Part shown: one piece after another, positions 32,601-39,900 of the stretch
Layout: every line of letters begins with the position of its first letter
How positions within the stretch are numbered: position 1 is the first letter of the stretch
Assembly: GCF_000210295.1 (NCBI RefSeq)
Contig: NC_026744.1
Coordinates: 248,001-312,000 of the forward strand
Length of the DNA stretch: 64,000 nt
Direction of reading: 5' to 3'
Source: Trypanosoma brucei gambiense DAL972
Taxonomy: Eukaryota > Euglenozoa > Kinetoplastea > Trypanosomatida > Trypanosomatidae
Program-made: the position numbers and the translations under genes
The notes under the pieces: generated by a model
Databases searched by the model: none
What the model saw: only the letters and a program-made list of their open reading frames with translations
What the model was told of the DNA's origin: nothing

Positions 32601-33047
32601 GATGTGCACATTCTTTTACGGCAATCGGAGGTACGCTCAACTGATTACGCCCACAAAAGTGATGTTATTGGCGAAGAAGATCTTACGATGTCAGTGTATA
32701 ACGACAGTGGCATTAAAGTGGCTTCGACTGGTTGTGCTACTAATTGCTTGGAACAAGCTTTAGTTTTTCGAGTTCCCCAGCAAGGGCGGTACTCGGCAAT
32801 TGTACAACGGCTAGGTGTCTCGAAGGCTCCTTTGTATCGTTGCGATTTGTTTGTTTACACCTCAAGATGTGCAACTGCGTGTTTCGTTCCCGTCTCAGTT
32901 GGCTTAAAACCTTTGAAATTAGGGAAGTGCTCTGCATTGCCTCCATGCGGTGCCGAGTTTAGCGGTACATCTAACGGGGTGAACTGCGGGTGTAATTCGC
33001 TTCTTCCCCTCCACAGCGCACCATATATTAAAAACGGGAATCAATAA
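14652..33047 (+). CDS. calpain-like giant repeat protein, gene B, 6131 aa
   Basis: An intact 18.4-kb ORF from ATG 14652 to TAA 33045-33047. Calpain-like module 1 spans about residues 8-605 (Cys65, Gln223 in place of His, Asn248). An acidic linker follows, then module 2 at about 620-1205 (Cys682, Gln839, Asn866). A rod of 64 diverged ~67-aa repeats runs from about 1210 to 5512, followed by a C-terminal calpain-like module (about 5513-6050, Cys position Gly) and a short unique tail. No near-identical GM6 units are present. Modules 1, 2 and 3 are nearly identical to genes A and C outside short variable cassettes. The N-terminus (MNYQAITEIPDS) differs from the MACQEV start of A and C. Loss of the His/Cys residues argues against proteolysis. 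By analogy with GM6 proteins I infer a very long, helix-rich cytoskeletal linker. No membrane segment, signal peptide or N-terminal Met-Gly myristoylation site is seen. Confidence 0.92.
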   Translation: MNYQAITEIPDSNTIFHDTIFMRNNKHVSEQWIRIGELYPNGAKESLLPETFAREQFGQGSHYECFMLSALATLVKFPDIIRNCFVSRNVRRDGRYTFQFFRDKEWVKVEIDDSVMLEDDEVLFIRSPTSHWWPLLFEKAYAKFYTSYDNLEGCTLQEAYHDLTGNPVLNIPMDARLAKAAGVDVTGGQYWLDLAQKLQSGQFVGSLLTRETDLESMGLQSEQQYGILEIFSLTGTSSVSDIVIHLYNPFEDEEFTYKGPLNSKDTEWTPKLREKYNVDDTHSIFLPLHVALKIVNSVQLCYISPIDGDATYFDDEWKGETAGGNPTSVTWRKNPLYCVRNAGINPVELVVVIKQKDQRRYMSPEERTMYLQCGIVVVQSTTVTQIPTYFVTGNNHKAIHKSLFLNSREVSSFVRIPPNSLCYLVPSCMKKGAESAFTLALYRVKLQDYSNILIKKLEVPSMDWGHCAIGKVTLETKVKERVDFFVDCPTHIHILMHQEKPFVNKVGGDITTRDYVGVYLYDDTDRKIGGVHAATNFRETSVLHRLPRSGRYAISITCPRASGEVPIALTIVGSPDANVRIVEAPDDASMFDDEDDIAEGDEDATVSNPIDYIPVAGGGQVFTEVPDSTVPFEDKRFMVDNKIMTNEPWIHIGDLYPEGKTRSLLPERLSREQFEQGEHFECCCLTAFAALVEHHPNVIRDAFVTKAVRRDGRYTFRFHRYGQWVKVEIDDRIPLLGGKTLFCRSSDGYWWPLLLEKAYAKFYTLYQNIEGCTLRELFYDLTGLPVLSIPMELKLAKAVLCDVDDVSFWVELSEGLKDCACAAVARPGFDDTLGLSNGQEYAVLDVVSLTDGEASSISDLVVKLHNPFLETEYKGPMNASDAAWSSELRTRLCPERRDTIYIPVEVFCNAFLTVEKVMVRGLIVPGWQFNSEWGEGTNGGNPTLVTWRENPIYVVQNTADTPLQIIAMIGQPDQRRVLHLLPEQEVNYVQCGLVLSQCTCSNPVPTYLVTSNNHRVVHKGLFVNFRESANIVTIPANSMSYLIPSAMFRDKTKFLLSYWFQKLPDMKFIKISRINVSVARSLPAIEDLELHNHEKKRVDFLVDVPTDIHILLRQEKPCVTVRTHDAMADDFLGIYLYNEDEKRIDGVTAATNYREMGLVHRLATAGRYALSITCPRGTGVVPCRVEIVGVEDAKVRITDPPEDAGNLCEVDLRFLGSEAEGVPLEDLPLDSDADLQAILEELRRLHGDIDANAESIAKHERMMSDRVHKMARQLLAKDRSKYLPGYDLQTVNSILDAEPHFVVLERGRYHLKCDPRNATKVRNVERSLLTLANEILEKHDDPDLSFLGAEVEGIPTLDLTLMRDSSFSEMARERMQLKRDPIANASRLAEVEDSMVARANAIAKEMHLRERRYLNPEPEGVPLELLPLNEDEVVSEKEDRLRALNRKEQKDEKLLRSLEDVIADRVHEIARELKVSERDLFLDPTPGGFPVAQLPLDEDDVFHSLEVERLQLRLRHDSLANKTSEIKELESRLNRRACELARVKVEEGRAFLDPEPLGFPLIDLNLDGDSEFVKLESELRKLRWEPRVNSTAMRTVEEDIARVVHRIALRKTCLDRDYLDAEYEGRPVQGLPLNDSKEVLAMETRRRVLINAKADRDEIGVAENMIRDAVREIARALNVGERLDYLEPCPRGVPVEDLPLDMDTEFHELEVHRQRLKCDAKKQDTVIMDVERALNDRAEALAREHLSSDRGYLDPASVGVPLRLLPLDSDSVFQELEIKRALLKKNPQRNGRAISDLEGGLNERAHVLATEMKHAERSKFMDPNPGGIAIEDVPIDNDEVFCDLEIRRFGLCEDRHANIAAIRNLEDAMNERVIELADKMRCEIRMFLDPMPLGVSLDELPLDNNETFVAKEAELHKLRKDLRANGADVALLKSDLNELAKQMAAEMISKDRAFLFPEPEGRLLEELPLDSDKEFRSLEKQLRLLCKESPPEAQKIAAIEELLDGRAHQLAKMKNCAERKDYLDSHPCGVPLDDVPLDNDDEFSMLEVKRAALMRDVVGNKDSIASVEKALNGRAEKLALLKLRSERSFLDPEPHGIPLHCVPLDDDDSFHLLEVERLTLKGLNIRENDHKLVGVENAMRDYVNDLALEVKRKMREDVLDTSPDGLPLSVLPLDNDLPFIELENGYIKAVFDAKDTLKIQDLAGAMRRRSEDIARKLRSDVRLSLEQHPLGFTLDELPVDDSELFLGKERELLELKRDGRYNSPTAIEIMEELNSIILDIAKEQAIREREFLDQEPEGRHITELNLDSDTTFLGLERQRRLLKKDPFADRSRIVDLEQMLNDRSHELAKKLNSLDRPKFLPVAIRGVLLSELPLDSDAEFTRLEVERSSLYRDPVRNASTINHVEEALNIRVAAMADEVVRQDRMFLGEDVEGVCVRHLPLDDDAEFRALETKRATYKSCGSRMGTKAIKDLEDQLGDRAAELARTAKKELRNLLGTEPLGVPLSDLPIDVDGRFRALEDNYRDLSRNSANGGKLCEIILQLNERALELAAELHTKERVVLSQCPGGIPLSALALNEDEMFKALEMEARKLRHSTAGRGRNAARISELESAMNERAMELANQLRRTYCDAAPEGIPLELLGLGGVEEFTKLEDALRDATKDPVKNREIISDIEFELNSRAHVAAMGLLEGDRDYLECETMEVPLSDLPLNTDSVFRALEVERAVLKLREPHRGARRVRELELKLVERAHRLAEELKEEDLSGLDGEPEGVSLRALKPHNDSLFSEFVGAMRELKRGPKRNTVAIEELRERMNERAHELAQEKLKDDREFLDQCPEGVPLSDLPLGTDPLFHKLETERARLKERDAARNITHIHELESRLKDRAVELANEQKGRDLSELEQSPCGVPIYILQLHDDPVLQKMLNKMRGLRNRGVTGPEFVALIDEINNCARDAAEELLLRDREYLEPEPLGVPLSLLSLTTDTVFHGLEVQRAVLKAQNARRNAAKISDFEMRLNERAVQLAEVQRQRELEGLDPEPEGIPISVLNPHGDAEFIKLVTELRQLCSEGNNEGMCDVLKTTMNDVVHALAKRLKEGDRGYLDPEPEGVPLCVLPLDTDVLFFRLECERVTLKARNAHLNARRICELEDALNNRAVELAREQLRQDVDGVDEAPCGIPLQLLRLHEDSTFLVMVDDIRTLRKNPDANSEAIDAVVMSMNDRAYDVAIAQFDRGFLDPEPEGVPLCILPLDDDELFHGMEVERIKLKLTDARRNAQTIGTLEEEMNGRAHELALQQLREELSGIDAAPEGIPLSLLRVMEDPAFALMVLELRDLKKDTQGNAERIREVEDAMNNRAYELADGLLEGDRSYLDPIPLGVPVSELPLCSDEPFATMEVERARLKAEDARRNAAGIGELELKLNNRAKELASEQLLRDLEGFHDEYEGIDLVHLRPHDDKEFASLVPELRRLKRDGDKEAVEQHMRSMDRRLRELAKELVGGDLWFLDKEPEGVPLTYLPLDGDEILDKLRHERAQLKIQDPRGNADRIAELERKMNERIHDLAKCIGDEDFDGVEGEPCGIPLSLLSPRDDEVVAKLINDIRKVKYSTEEKSSNGALNNLQVELSKRVHQLAEDVLIRDRVKYLNQCPESVDISFLPLSTDEQFRALELERVIINIQSNGDDKRLDGLEDMLNKRAHELAKEQLQEDLRGLEQAPHGVPLDVLKPHSDLRFIKEAEQLRNLKRDPLRNKREIDDLVEQMNNTVGEIALNLLRSDRDYLHLAPEGVPIEVLPLEVDAKFCALEAERAMLKGENNPKNASMILSLEEKLNERARQLAQEQLLEDLKELSSFQHCVPLSLLSPHTDVQFAADVAEFRRLKKEGEQNTPAIQGVVGRLNARANELAEEYLRTDRASYLNPEQLGVPLDLLSLDTDSEFVSLEAERLKLLSYPAVNNEQITRLEAELNACAKKLLVKRLYKERNYLDREPLGVSLNALPLDTDSQFHFMELKRLALKAGDPYCNEVAINTLEERLSDRAYELARGQIAEDLSDLISAPRGIPVSLLHPHNDPEFHEMVVSVRLLKRDSQPDLSKLMRLVDDLNRRVKELADCAVGTCRRKLNPLPEGIPLQSLPLDEDPLFSQMERDLVSLFLEDEKKNATRITKLEDRLNERAANIAVSVKAKDLEQLEQTPCGIPIELLRPHEDSTFASLANQYRISKHLGGSDSHGVNVGTLNKRATEIAIELLRGDQSYIDRQPCGVPFSALELEKDPQFRDLQVQRMRMVLSNPKRNLNRITELEVQLNSYVQRCAQAFLAADRGFVDKEPGGVPLAELDLDNDPLFHRMEVERAKLKIRGPVINAYRIRNLEEKLNDRAHELAEELLATDLEGIAPEPEGVLLASLHPHDDAECASLIAAKRRLLKEPSQNMEKIRDVQEKLNNRVFQLAREVISKLRKQLVQEPEGIPLEFLPLDADNTFRSMERDLLALQATPRRNDIKVEALRGSLNERACELARGQIQCGRGFLNPQPEGVDLEHLPLDENVVFRSKEVERTKLKRCPHENAAAITQLESDLNALVHSIAKDIKLSDRAFLNLTSHGIPRELLPLDEDRSFTTMERRRRRLKRDGNRRATAMMNLEEMMQDRVDDLAFRILRGDRGNYVTLPDGIDAADIPIDTDERFGTLELRRAVVMLQGSEDCKEQVGKLEHQMSERLQELVRKRVKEDRDFLDPEPEGIPLKDIPLDSDAEFRHLEARRRKIRRESRRRVTNVADLEEAMNDRAHVLARCIVAEDVGHLRPDYRRIPTNELHLHNDDTFRSLASKRRELLQVGAVTVDIAAIEDDMDIRALQVADDVVTEERAFLDPQPGGMFIVDLQLDEDETFFALERERRRMRKDFRFAKRNKEAINDLEVSLNERACELAREAFSKQRDFMDQEPEGIPLKELPLDNDLIFKDAEISRYVLLKDPKHAANELIAFENVMNCRAHELAKEIIAKDRDFLDLEPDGVPREELPLDTDERFQVLAQEHFRLKRLNGNLKSTEVRVLEEKMNDRLHELAKEFLQENRSFLDSEPEGVPIADVPFRCDPTFVEIERELLKLSRNPVVPDSAKQIVRDLLNKRLHEIAAAFLKKERIFLDPEPFGLPLACLPLNYDHILNLLERKRRALKKNGRGEIKTIRSLEEEIQDRVNVIAVEYLEMERTFLDPRPRGVPLTLLPLNGDWRFRSMEVELRALRKNQTKNRKDIEKIEGDLNLRATELAGAFLQKHRVFIDPEPLGVPIEELPLDSDSIFHNMESMYLQMGRHIPRAAELRRMEEEMNDRVRELATEHLQGERAFLNQKPQGIPLCDLSLNNDRQFRDMEKRLRALRKHPRSNTEGIKTIQDEMNQRVNALARRKISDDRSYLPLELHGVPVYDIPLDDDREFRDLEVKRHRAKILSPEDAVLVQRVEEELVSRALDIAKDFVWRERSFLDSNPQGVPIIRLPLSTDEQFRELETRRRHLKKDPRNAGIVALLEQQLRARAHELAEGLLGWQDVQFHEANHSVAEMWPRIGELYPEGIRNSVFPEITQPGDTSSAPGELGYLAPFIAALSQHPPLIHRLLETKTHPVNGPYSFIFFDPNSNPVRVDIDDRVPVDAKCEPKFTRVPHRSWYPLLLEKAYAKFVGGYAKLDQCTPHETLRDLTGRPVLHIPFDDRLADAANTGDFRSVKFWKGIKRNLAAGDVITCISNHESVDGLHSQCSYALLSVIETVHESNDVSDIVIKLHNCYYDSPTYDGPLCNDDDNWTDGLKRLCHYNPEEDALYIPVPVFLRNFSSMQRCHINCGDRLTAPGEWTGVSCGGNPKFTTFRNNPIYLVENKTSRPVTILAELRHHAPAYRDPDDVNHYHQSGLALLKAINTRMPVSPILTSVTHRFLHRGMMLDAREVCAQMELPPSTTCYLVPYTLGRDNYGKFHISVYPGLAKVNLAPLRSGGLHRDPVRAVLDVITGCEGGTRTDFTVSAPCDVHILLRQSEVRSTDYAHKSDVIGEEDLTMSVYNDSGIKVASTGCATNCLEQALVFRVPQQGRYSAIVQRLGVSKAPLYRCDLFVYTSRCATACFVPVSVGLKPLKLGKCSALPPCGAEFSGTSNGVNCGCNSLLPLHSAPYIKNGNQ
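18279..31190 (+). repeat. rod of 64 diverged ~67-aa repeats in gene B
   Basis: I counted 64 occurrences of the core [FY]-[LIV]-[DN]-x-x-P-x-G-[VI]-P-x-x-x-L-x-L-[DN] over 4,300 aa (mean 67 aa). Each core is followed by F-x-x-[LM]-E-x-x-R-x-x-L-K and a second helix x-L-E-x-x-[ML]-N-x-R-[AV]-x-[ED]-L-A. The predicted fold is a chain of helical hairpins or a coiled-coil rod. Units differ widely, so this rod is not being homogenised. Units 3-5 (18668-19205) are the exception and are near-identical to genes A and C. Between about 22920 and 27960 units alternate between two types (see findings). Confidence 0.9.
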
Positions 33048-33983
33048 CTGTGTCTCCCTTCATTTTCAGTGATATACTTTTTAATATATATATATATATA
33101 TATATTGGCGGGGTCTGCTAATGTACATGATGTTTCCTTTGGGGAAGTGCAGTTGCATTTCAGTTGAATTTACGGATGCGCGCTTTTTCTCGGCTTCTTT
33201 GCGCATTCGTGTACACTTACCGGCATAGTTATTATTACCATTAGTTTTGACACGGCGGTTGCTGTGATTTATCCCTTACGAATATGTATTTTTTACACGA
33301 TTCCTCTGTTAAATTTTTTTTTTTGTAATCAACTTTTTTTTCTAACGAGTTGGTTGATTTCTTAAAGGAATTACCGCCATTATTATTATTTTTTTTTTGT
33401 GTGTATGTTGTGGCGTCCGGACGTACTTCTCTTCGAAGGTCGTGGGGCATAAAGGGGTGATGATGGTGATGATGTTTAGTTTCTTTGCTTGTGAGTTTAC
33501 GTAGCCCCGCATACCTTTTTAAATAATGTTTTACTCCAACTAGAGTTATTGGTAGTTGAATAAACAATTTAAACCCCTTAGTGGGAAGTTGAGTGTGACA
33601 ACGGACGCTCGCTCAAAGAGGCCATTAAAATATGTACGTACATTTCCTTTTTACCTTTGTACTACTTCTACCGCATCATTTTATTATTATTATCAATTGT
33701 TTTTTTTTTCAATAAGTGACAAGGTGTTTATTTCTTTCTCCACAGTTCAGGCAAAAGCATCGAGTAAAGCGATAAAGATATTCGAGGGAGCAGTAGAGGC
33801 GGCACCTTCATTATAACATCAAGGCTCATCGAAAGTAACACGGTTGCTTGATCGCCTTTTTAGCTTCTGCAAAACAATTTCAAAACCACATTACTTAGTT
33901 GGGAAAATTTTTTGAAAAAGAACTTTTTAATTGGTTTTCAAGACAAAGCACCACAACGTCTTTGTGCGCGAGTCACCATAAAC
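33048..33983 (+). promoter_or_regulatory. intergenic region with candidate trans-splice acceptors for gene C
   Basis: Noncoding. It contains a TA microsatellite (33084-33105), several T runs (33310-33341, 33388-33397) and two good acceptors: a T10 run at 33700-33709 with its first AG at 33715-33716, and the pyrimidine-rich stretch 33727-33740 ending in CACAG (AG 33744-33745). Either gives a 5' UTR of about 240-270 nt. The frame extends upstream to TTG 33912, but the first ATG is 33984, matching gene A. Confidence 0.6.
33084..33105. repeat. TA dinucleotide microsatellite after gene B
   Basis: About 11 AT/TA units beginning some 36 bases after the gene B stop codon, presumably in its 3' UTR. 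Confidence 0.9.
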
Positions 33984-36900
33984 ATGGCGTGTCAAGAGGT
34001 AAATAGTGAAGTTCTTGACAACGATGTGGTTTTCCATGACACCATTTTTATGAGAAACAACAAACACGTCTCGGAGCAATGGATTCGTATTGGCGAATTG
34101 TACCCCAATGGTGCGAAGGAATCATTGCTCCCGGAGACGTTTGCACGCGAACAGTTCGGACAAGGAAGTCACTATGAGTGCTTCATGCTTTCTGCCCTCG
34201 CCACTTTAGTAAAATTCCCCGACATCATTCGGAACTGCTTCGTGTCGAGGAATGTGCGGCGTGACGGGAGGTACACGTTTCAGTTCTTTCGTGACAAGGA
34301 ATGGGTGAAGGTTGAAATTGATGACTCTGTTATGCTTGAGGATGATGAAGTTTTGTTCATCCGATCACCCACTAGTCATTGGTGGCCGCTACTGTTTGAG
34401 AAGGCTTATGCGAAATTCTACACCAGCTACGACAATTTGGAGGGTTGTACCTTACAGGAGGCGTACCATGACTTAACTGGCAACCCCGTGCTCAACATCC
34501 CCATGGACGCGAGGCTTGCCAAGGCTGCAGGTGTGGATGTGACTGGAGGTCAGTATTGGCTTGACCTCGCACAGAAGCTGCAATCCGGCCAGTTTGTTGG
34601 TTCGCTGCTGACGAGGGAAACGGACCTTGAGTCGATGGGTTTGCAGAGTGAGCAACAATACGGGATACTAGAGATTTTTTCGCTAACTGGGACATCATCT
34701 GTAAGCGACATTGTGATTCACCTATACAACCCATTCGAGGACGAGGAATTCACGTACAAAGGCCCGCTGAACAGTAAGGACACGGAGTGGACCCCCAAAC
34801 TCCGTGAAAAGTATAACGTGGATGATACGCACTCCATATTTCTTCCGCTACACGTTGCCCTGAAGATCGTAAATTCGGTGCAACTTTGCTACATATCCCC
34901 TATTGATGGTGACGCGACGTATTTTGATGATGAGTGGAAGGGTGAAACTGCGGGAGGGAACCCCACGAGTGTAACATGGCGCAAGAACCCCCTATACTGC
35001 GTCAGGAACGCTGGGATCAACCCCGTGGAACTGGTTGTCGTGATTAAGCAGAAGGATCAACGACGTTACATGTCTCCTGAGGAGCGAACCATGTACCTTC
35101 AATGTGGCATTGTTGTTGTTCAGAGCACCACAGTCACACAAATACCGACATATTTTGTAACAGGGAACAATCACAAAGCAATACACAAGAGTTTGTTCCT
35201 AAACTCTCGTGAAGTGTCCAGTTTCGTTCGGATACCACCTAATTCCTTGTGCTACCTTGTACCTTCTTGCATGAAGAAGGGAGCGGAGAGTGCATTTACG
35301 CTCGCACTGTACCGAGTGAAACTTCAAGACTACAGCAATATTCTGATTAAGAAACTTGAGGTCCCCTCTATGGATTGGGGACATTGTGCCATTGGAAAGG
35401 TTACGTTGGAAACAAAAGTGAAGGAACGGGTTGATTTTTTTGTTGACTGCCCTACTCACATTCACATTTTGATGCATCAAGAAAAACCGTTTGTGAACAA
35501 AGTTGGTGGTGATATTACAACTCGGGATTACGTTGGCGTCTACCTTTATGATGACACGGACCGTAAGATTGGAGGTGTGCACGCTGCGACGAACTTCAGG
35601 GAAACAAGTGTCTTGCATCGCCTTCCTCGTAGTGGTCGTTATGCTATTTCAATTACGTGTCCCCGGGCAAGTGGTGAAGTACCCATTGCTCTCACAATTG
35701 TTGGTTCTCCTGATGCTAATGTTCGTATTGTTGAGGCTCCTGATGATGCCTCCATGTTTGATGATGAGGATGATATTGCAGAGGGTGATGAGGATGCTAC
35801 TGTTTCTAATCCCATTGACTACATTCCTGTTGCTGGTGGAGGGCAGGTGTTCACTGAGGTACCCGATAGTACGATCCCATTTGAAGATAAACGTTTCATG
35901 GTTGATAATAAGATTATGACGAATGAACCGTGGATCCACATTGGTGACCTTTATCCTGAGGGAAAGACGCGCTCACTTTTGCCGGAGCGTCTGAGTCGTG
36001 AGCAGTTTGAGCAGGGTGAACACTTCGAGTGCTGTTGTCTGACCGCTTTTGCAGCGCTGGTGGAGCACCACCCCAACGTAATTCGTGACGCGTTTGTGAC
36101 GAAGGCTGTACGACGTGACGGACGGTACACGTTCCGGTTCCACCGCTACGGTCAGTGGGTGAAGGTGGAGATTGATGATCGTATTCCCCTTCTTGGTGGG
36201 AAAACTTTATTCTGTCGATCATCTGATGGTTATTGGTGGCCACTACTACTAGAGAAGGCGTATGCTAAGTTCTACACACTATACCAAAATATTGAGGGAT
36301 GTACGCTGCGGGAACTGTTTTACGACCTAACAGGGCTTCCTGTGCTTAGCATTCCGATGGAGTTGAAACTCGCGAAGGCTGTACTGTGTGATGTTGATGA
36401 TGTGAGTTTTTGGGTTGAGCTCAGTGAGGGTCTGAAGGATTGTGCGTGTGCTGCCGTTGCACGCCCCGGTTTCGATGACACCCTTGGTTTGTCCAATGGG
36501 CAAGAGTACGCTGTCCTTGATGTGGTATCGTTAACGGATGGTGAGGCCTCTTCCATATCTGATCTTGTTGTAAAACTTCATAATCCGTTTCTGGAGACTG
36601 AGTACAAAGGCCCTATGAATGCAAGCGATGCTGCGTGGTCGTCTGAGCTGCGTACCCGTCTATGTCCGGAGCGACGGGATACTATCTACATTCCCGTGGA
36701 AGTTTTCTGCAATGCATTTCTCACTGTGGAGAAAGTTATGGTGCGTGGTCTTATTGTTCCCGGGTGGCAATTCAACAGTGAATGGGGTGAGGGCACGAAC
36801 GGTGGCAATCCAACACTTGTGACGTGGCGTGAGAACCCCATTTACGTTGTGCAGAACACTGCGGATACCCCGTTACAGATTATTGCAATGATTGGGCAAC

Positions 36901-39900
36901 CTGATCAGCGTCGCGTGCTACACCTTCTCCCCGAGCAAGAGGTAAACTATGTTCAATGTGGGTTGTCGCTTGCCAAGAGTATTAAGGGTGAATCGATCCC
37001 GACATACTTGCTGACACCCAATAGTCATGTTTTGATTCATAAGGGCCGTTTCTTTTCTTACCGTGAAGTAGCTGATGTTATTGTTGTTCCGGGGAATAGC
37101 CTCACTTTTCTCGTTCCAAGCGCGATGTTTCGTGACAAAACGAAGTTTCTTCTCTCGTACTGGTACTTTAGTGCGAACGACAGGAACAGTGTTACAATTG
37201 AGCGTCTTAATTTGGGTGTTGCGCGGCATCTTCCAGCCATTGCCCATCTCACTGTCAAAGAGAGGGTGAGGGAGCAAGTGGATTTTATTGTCAATGTTCC
37301 CACTGACGTTCATATCCTTCTTCGTCAAGAAAAACCCTGCCACGGTGACAGTGTTTCAAATGCCTTGACAGATGATTTTCTTGCCATGTATTTGTATAAT
37401 TCTGAAGATGATCAACTCAGTGGTGTTGTGACCGCGACCAACTACAGGGAGATGGGAATAGTTCATCACCTCTCCGAAGGGGGGAGATATGTAATTTACG
37501 TTGTTTGCCCTCGTGCTGAGGGTGAGGTTCCTTTGAGAATAGAAATTGTCGCTATGCAGTCGGCCCAGGTTCGCACAGTGGAAGCATTACCCTTGTGCAA
37601 ATCAATCTTGCAGGTGGAAAAAGAGCTAAAGCTGAGTACCGGGTCCTTGCCATACTCACCACTCCTTATAAGCGAAGGGGATCTCAAAAATTTCTCGGGG
37701 CGACTATCGGACAACTCTATGCGGTTGGAGAGTTCCAGTGACCCTGACTTATCTTTCCTTGGAGCCGAGGTGGAAGGAATTCCCACCCTGGATCTCACTC
37801 TGATGAGCGACTCTTCATTTTCTGAGATGGCACGTGAGCGCATGCAATTAAAGCGGGATCCCATTGCTAATGCGAGTCGTTTGGCTGAGGTTGAAGATAG
37901 TATGGTGGCACGTGCGAATGCTATTGCCAAGGAGATGCATTTGAGAGAGCGGCGATATCTGAACCCTGAGCCTGAGGGTGTCCCCCTTGAGTTGCTTCCT
38001 TTAAACGAGGACGAAGTTGTGAGTGAGAAGGAGGACCGCCTCCGTGCGCTGAATCGTAAGGAGCGAAAAGACGAGAAACTGTTACGGAGTCTTGAGGACG
38101 TGATAGCGGACCGTGTACACGAGATCGCGAGGGAGCTGAAGGTGAGTGAACGTGATCTGTTCCTTGATCCCACTCCAGGAGGTTTCCCTGTAGCGCAGCT
38201 TTCGCTGGACGAAGACGATGTGTTTCATTCACTCGAAGTGGAGCGACTGCAACTGCGACTGCGTCAGGATTCCCTTGCTAGCAAAGAAAGAATTGCTGAA
38301 CTGGAACACATGATGAATTGTAGGACTACGGAGCTCATCGACAAAATGAAAGAAGAGATTAGGAAGTTTCTTGACCCCACCCCACTAGGAATACCACTTG
38401 AAGAACTAAAACTGGACGAACACGACAATTATGTTGCAAAAGAGATAAGCCTAATTGGAATGATAAGAAAAGGGAAAAAAGAATCACAGGAAGCAATTTC
38501 AATTCGGGAACAGTTACTTCAAATAGAATACGCTGTTGGCAAGGAACACTTAAACAACTTTAGGATACAGTACCTCGGAGACGACATTGAGGGTCGCCAA
38601 CCGCACGAATTAAACTTAGAAGAAGAAACTTATATGCAGATGGAGAGAAAATTGATTGAATACTACAACAGTAATCAACGTAACAGCGAAGAAGCGCAGA
38701 AAATAAGAGTAAATCTACATCACAAAGCTACAAAAGCATCAAAACATTTAAATCGATCCGAGAGAAAAAACTACATTAAGAGAGACAGACTCGAGATTTC
38801 AATATCAAACATTCCGCTTGATGACAACGAACAGTTCACAACATTAGAAGCGGAACGAATAAGAAAAAAAAGAAATAAAAAAAATTCAGAGGTTGAACAA
38901 ATAGAAATGGAACTCAACAATATAGCACAACAGCTAGCTAAACTGAAAGCATCCGATAGCCGCAGCTTCCTTGATCCTATGCCAGAAGGAGTGCCACTAA
39001 GTGAGCTAGGATTGGATAAGGATGAGAAGTTCAGCACCATGGAAGAGGAGCGTCGTAAGCTTATTGCTGAGGATCGTGAAGGTAATGCTGCACGCATTGC
39101 TGAATTAGAAGCTGCAATGAACGAGCATTCACATGAGCTTGCTAAACTGAAAGCATCCGATAGCCGCAGCTTCCTTGATCCTATGCCAGAAGGAGTGCCA
39201 CTAAGTGAGCTAGGATTGGATAAGGATGAGAAGTTCAGCACCATGGAAGAGGAGCGTCGTAAGCTTATTGCTGAGGATCGTGAAGGTAATGCTGCACGCA
39301 TTGCTGAATTAGAAGTTGCAATGAACGAGCATTCACATGAGCTTGCTAAACTGAAAGCATCCGATAGCCGCAGCTTCCTTGATCCTATGCCAGAAGGAGT
39401 GCCGCTAAGTGAGCTAGGATTGGATAAGGATGAGAAGTTCAGCACCATGGAAGAGGAGCGTCGTAAGCTTATTGCCGAGGATCGTGAAGGTAATGCTGCA
39501 CGCATTGCTGAATTAGAAGCTGCAATGAACGAGCATTCACATGAGCTTGCTAAACTGAAAGCATCCGATAGCCGCAGCTTCCTTGATCCTATGCCAGAAG
39601 GAGTGCCACTAAGTGAGCTAGGATTGGATAAGGATGAGAAGTTCAGCACCATGGAGGAGGAGCGTCGTAAGCTTATTGCCGAGGATCGTGAAGGTAATGC
39701 TGCACGCATTGCTGAATTAGAAGCTGCAATGAACGAGCATTCACATGAGCTTGCTAAACTGAAAGCATCCGATAGCCGCAGCTTCCTTGATCCTATGCCA
39801 GAAGGAGTGCCACTAAGTGAGCTAGGATTGGATAAGGATGAGAAGTTCAGCACCATGGAAGAGGAGCGTCGTAAGCTTATTGCTGAGGATCGTGAAGGTA

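Noticed and set aside
33084..33105. TA run as a promoter or replication origin
   Set aside because: A simple microsatellite in a 3' UTR. Trypanosomatid transcription units lack TATA-type promoters before each gene, and no supporting context is visible.
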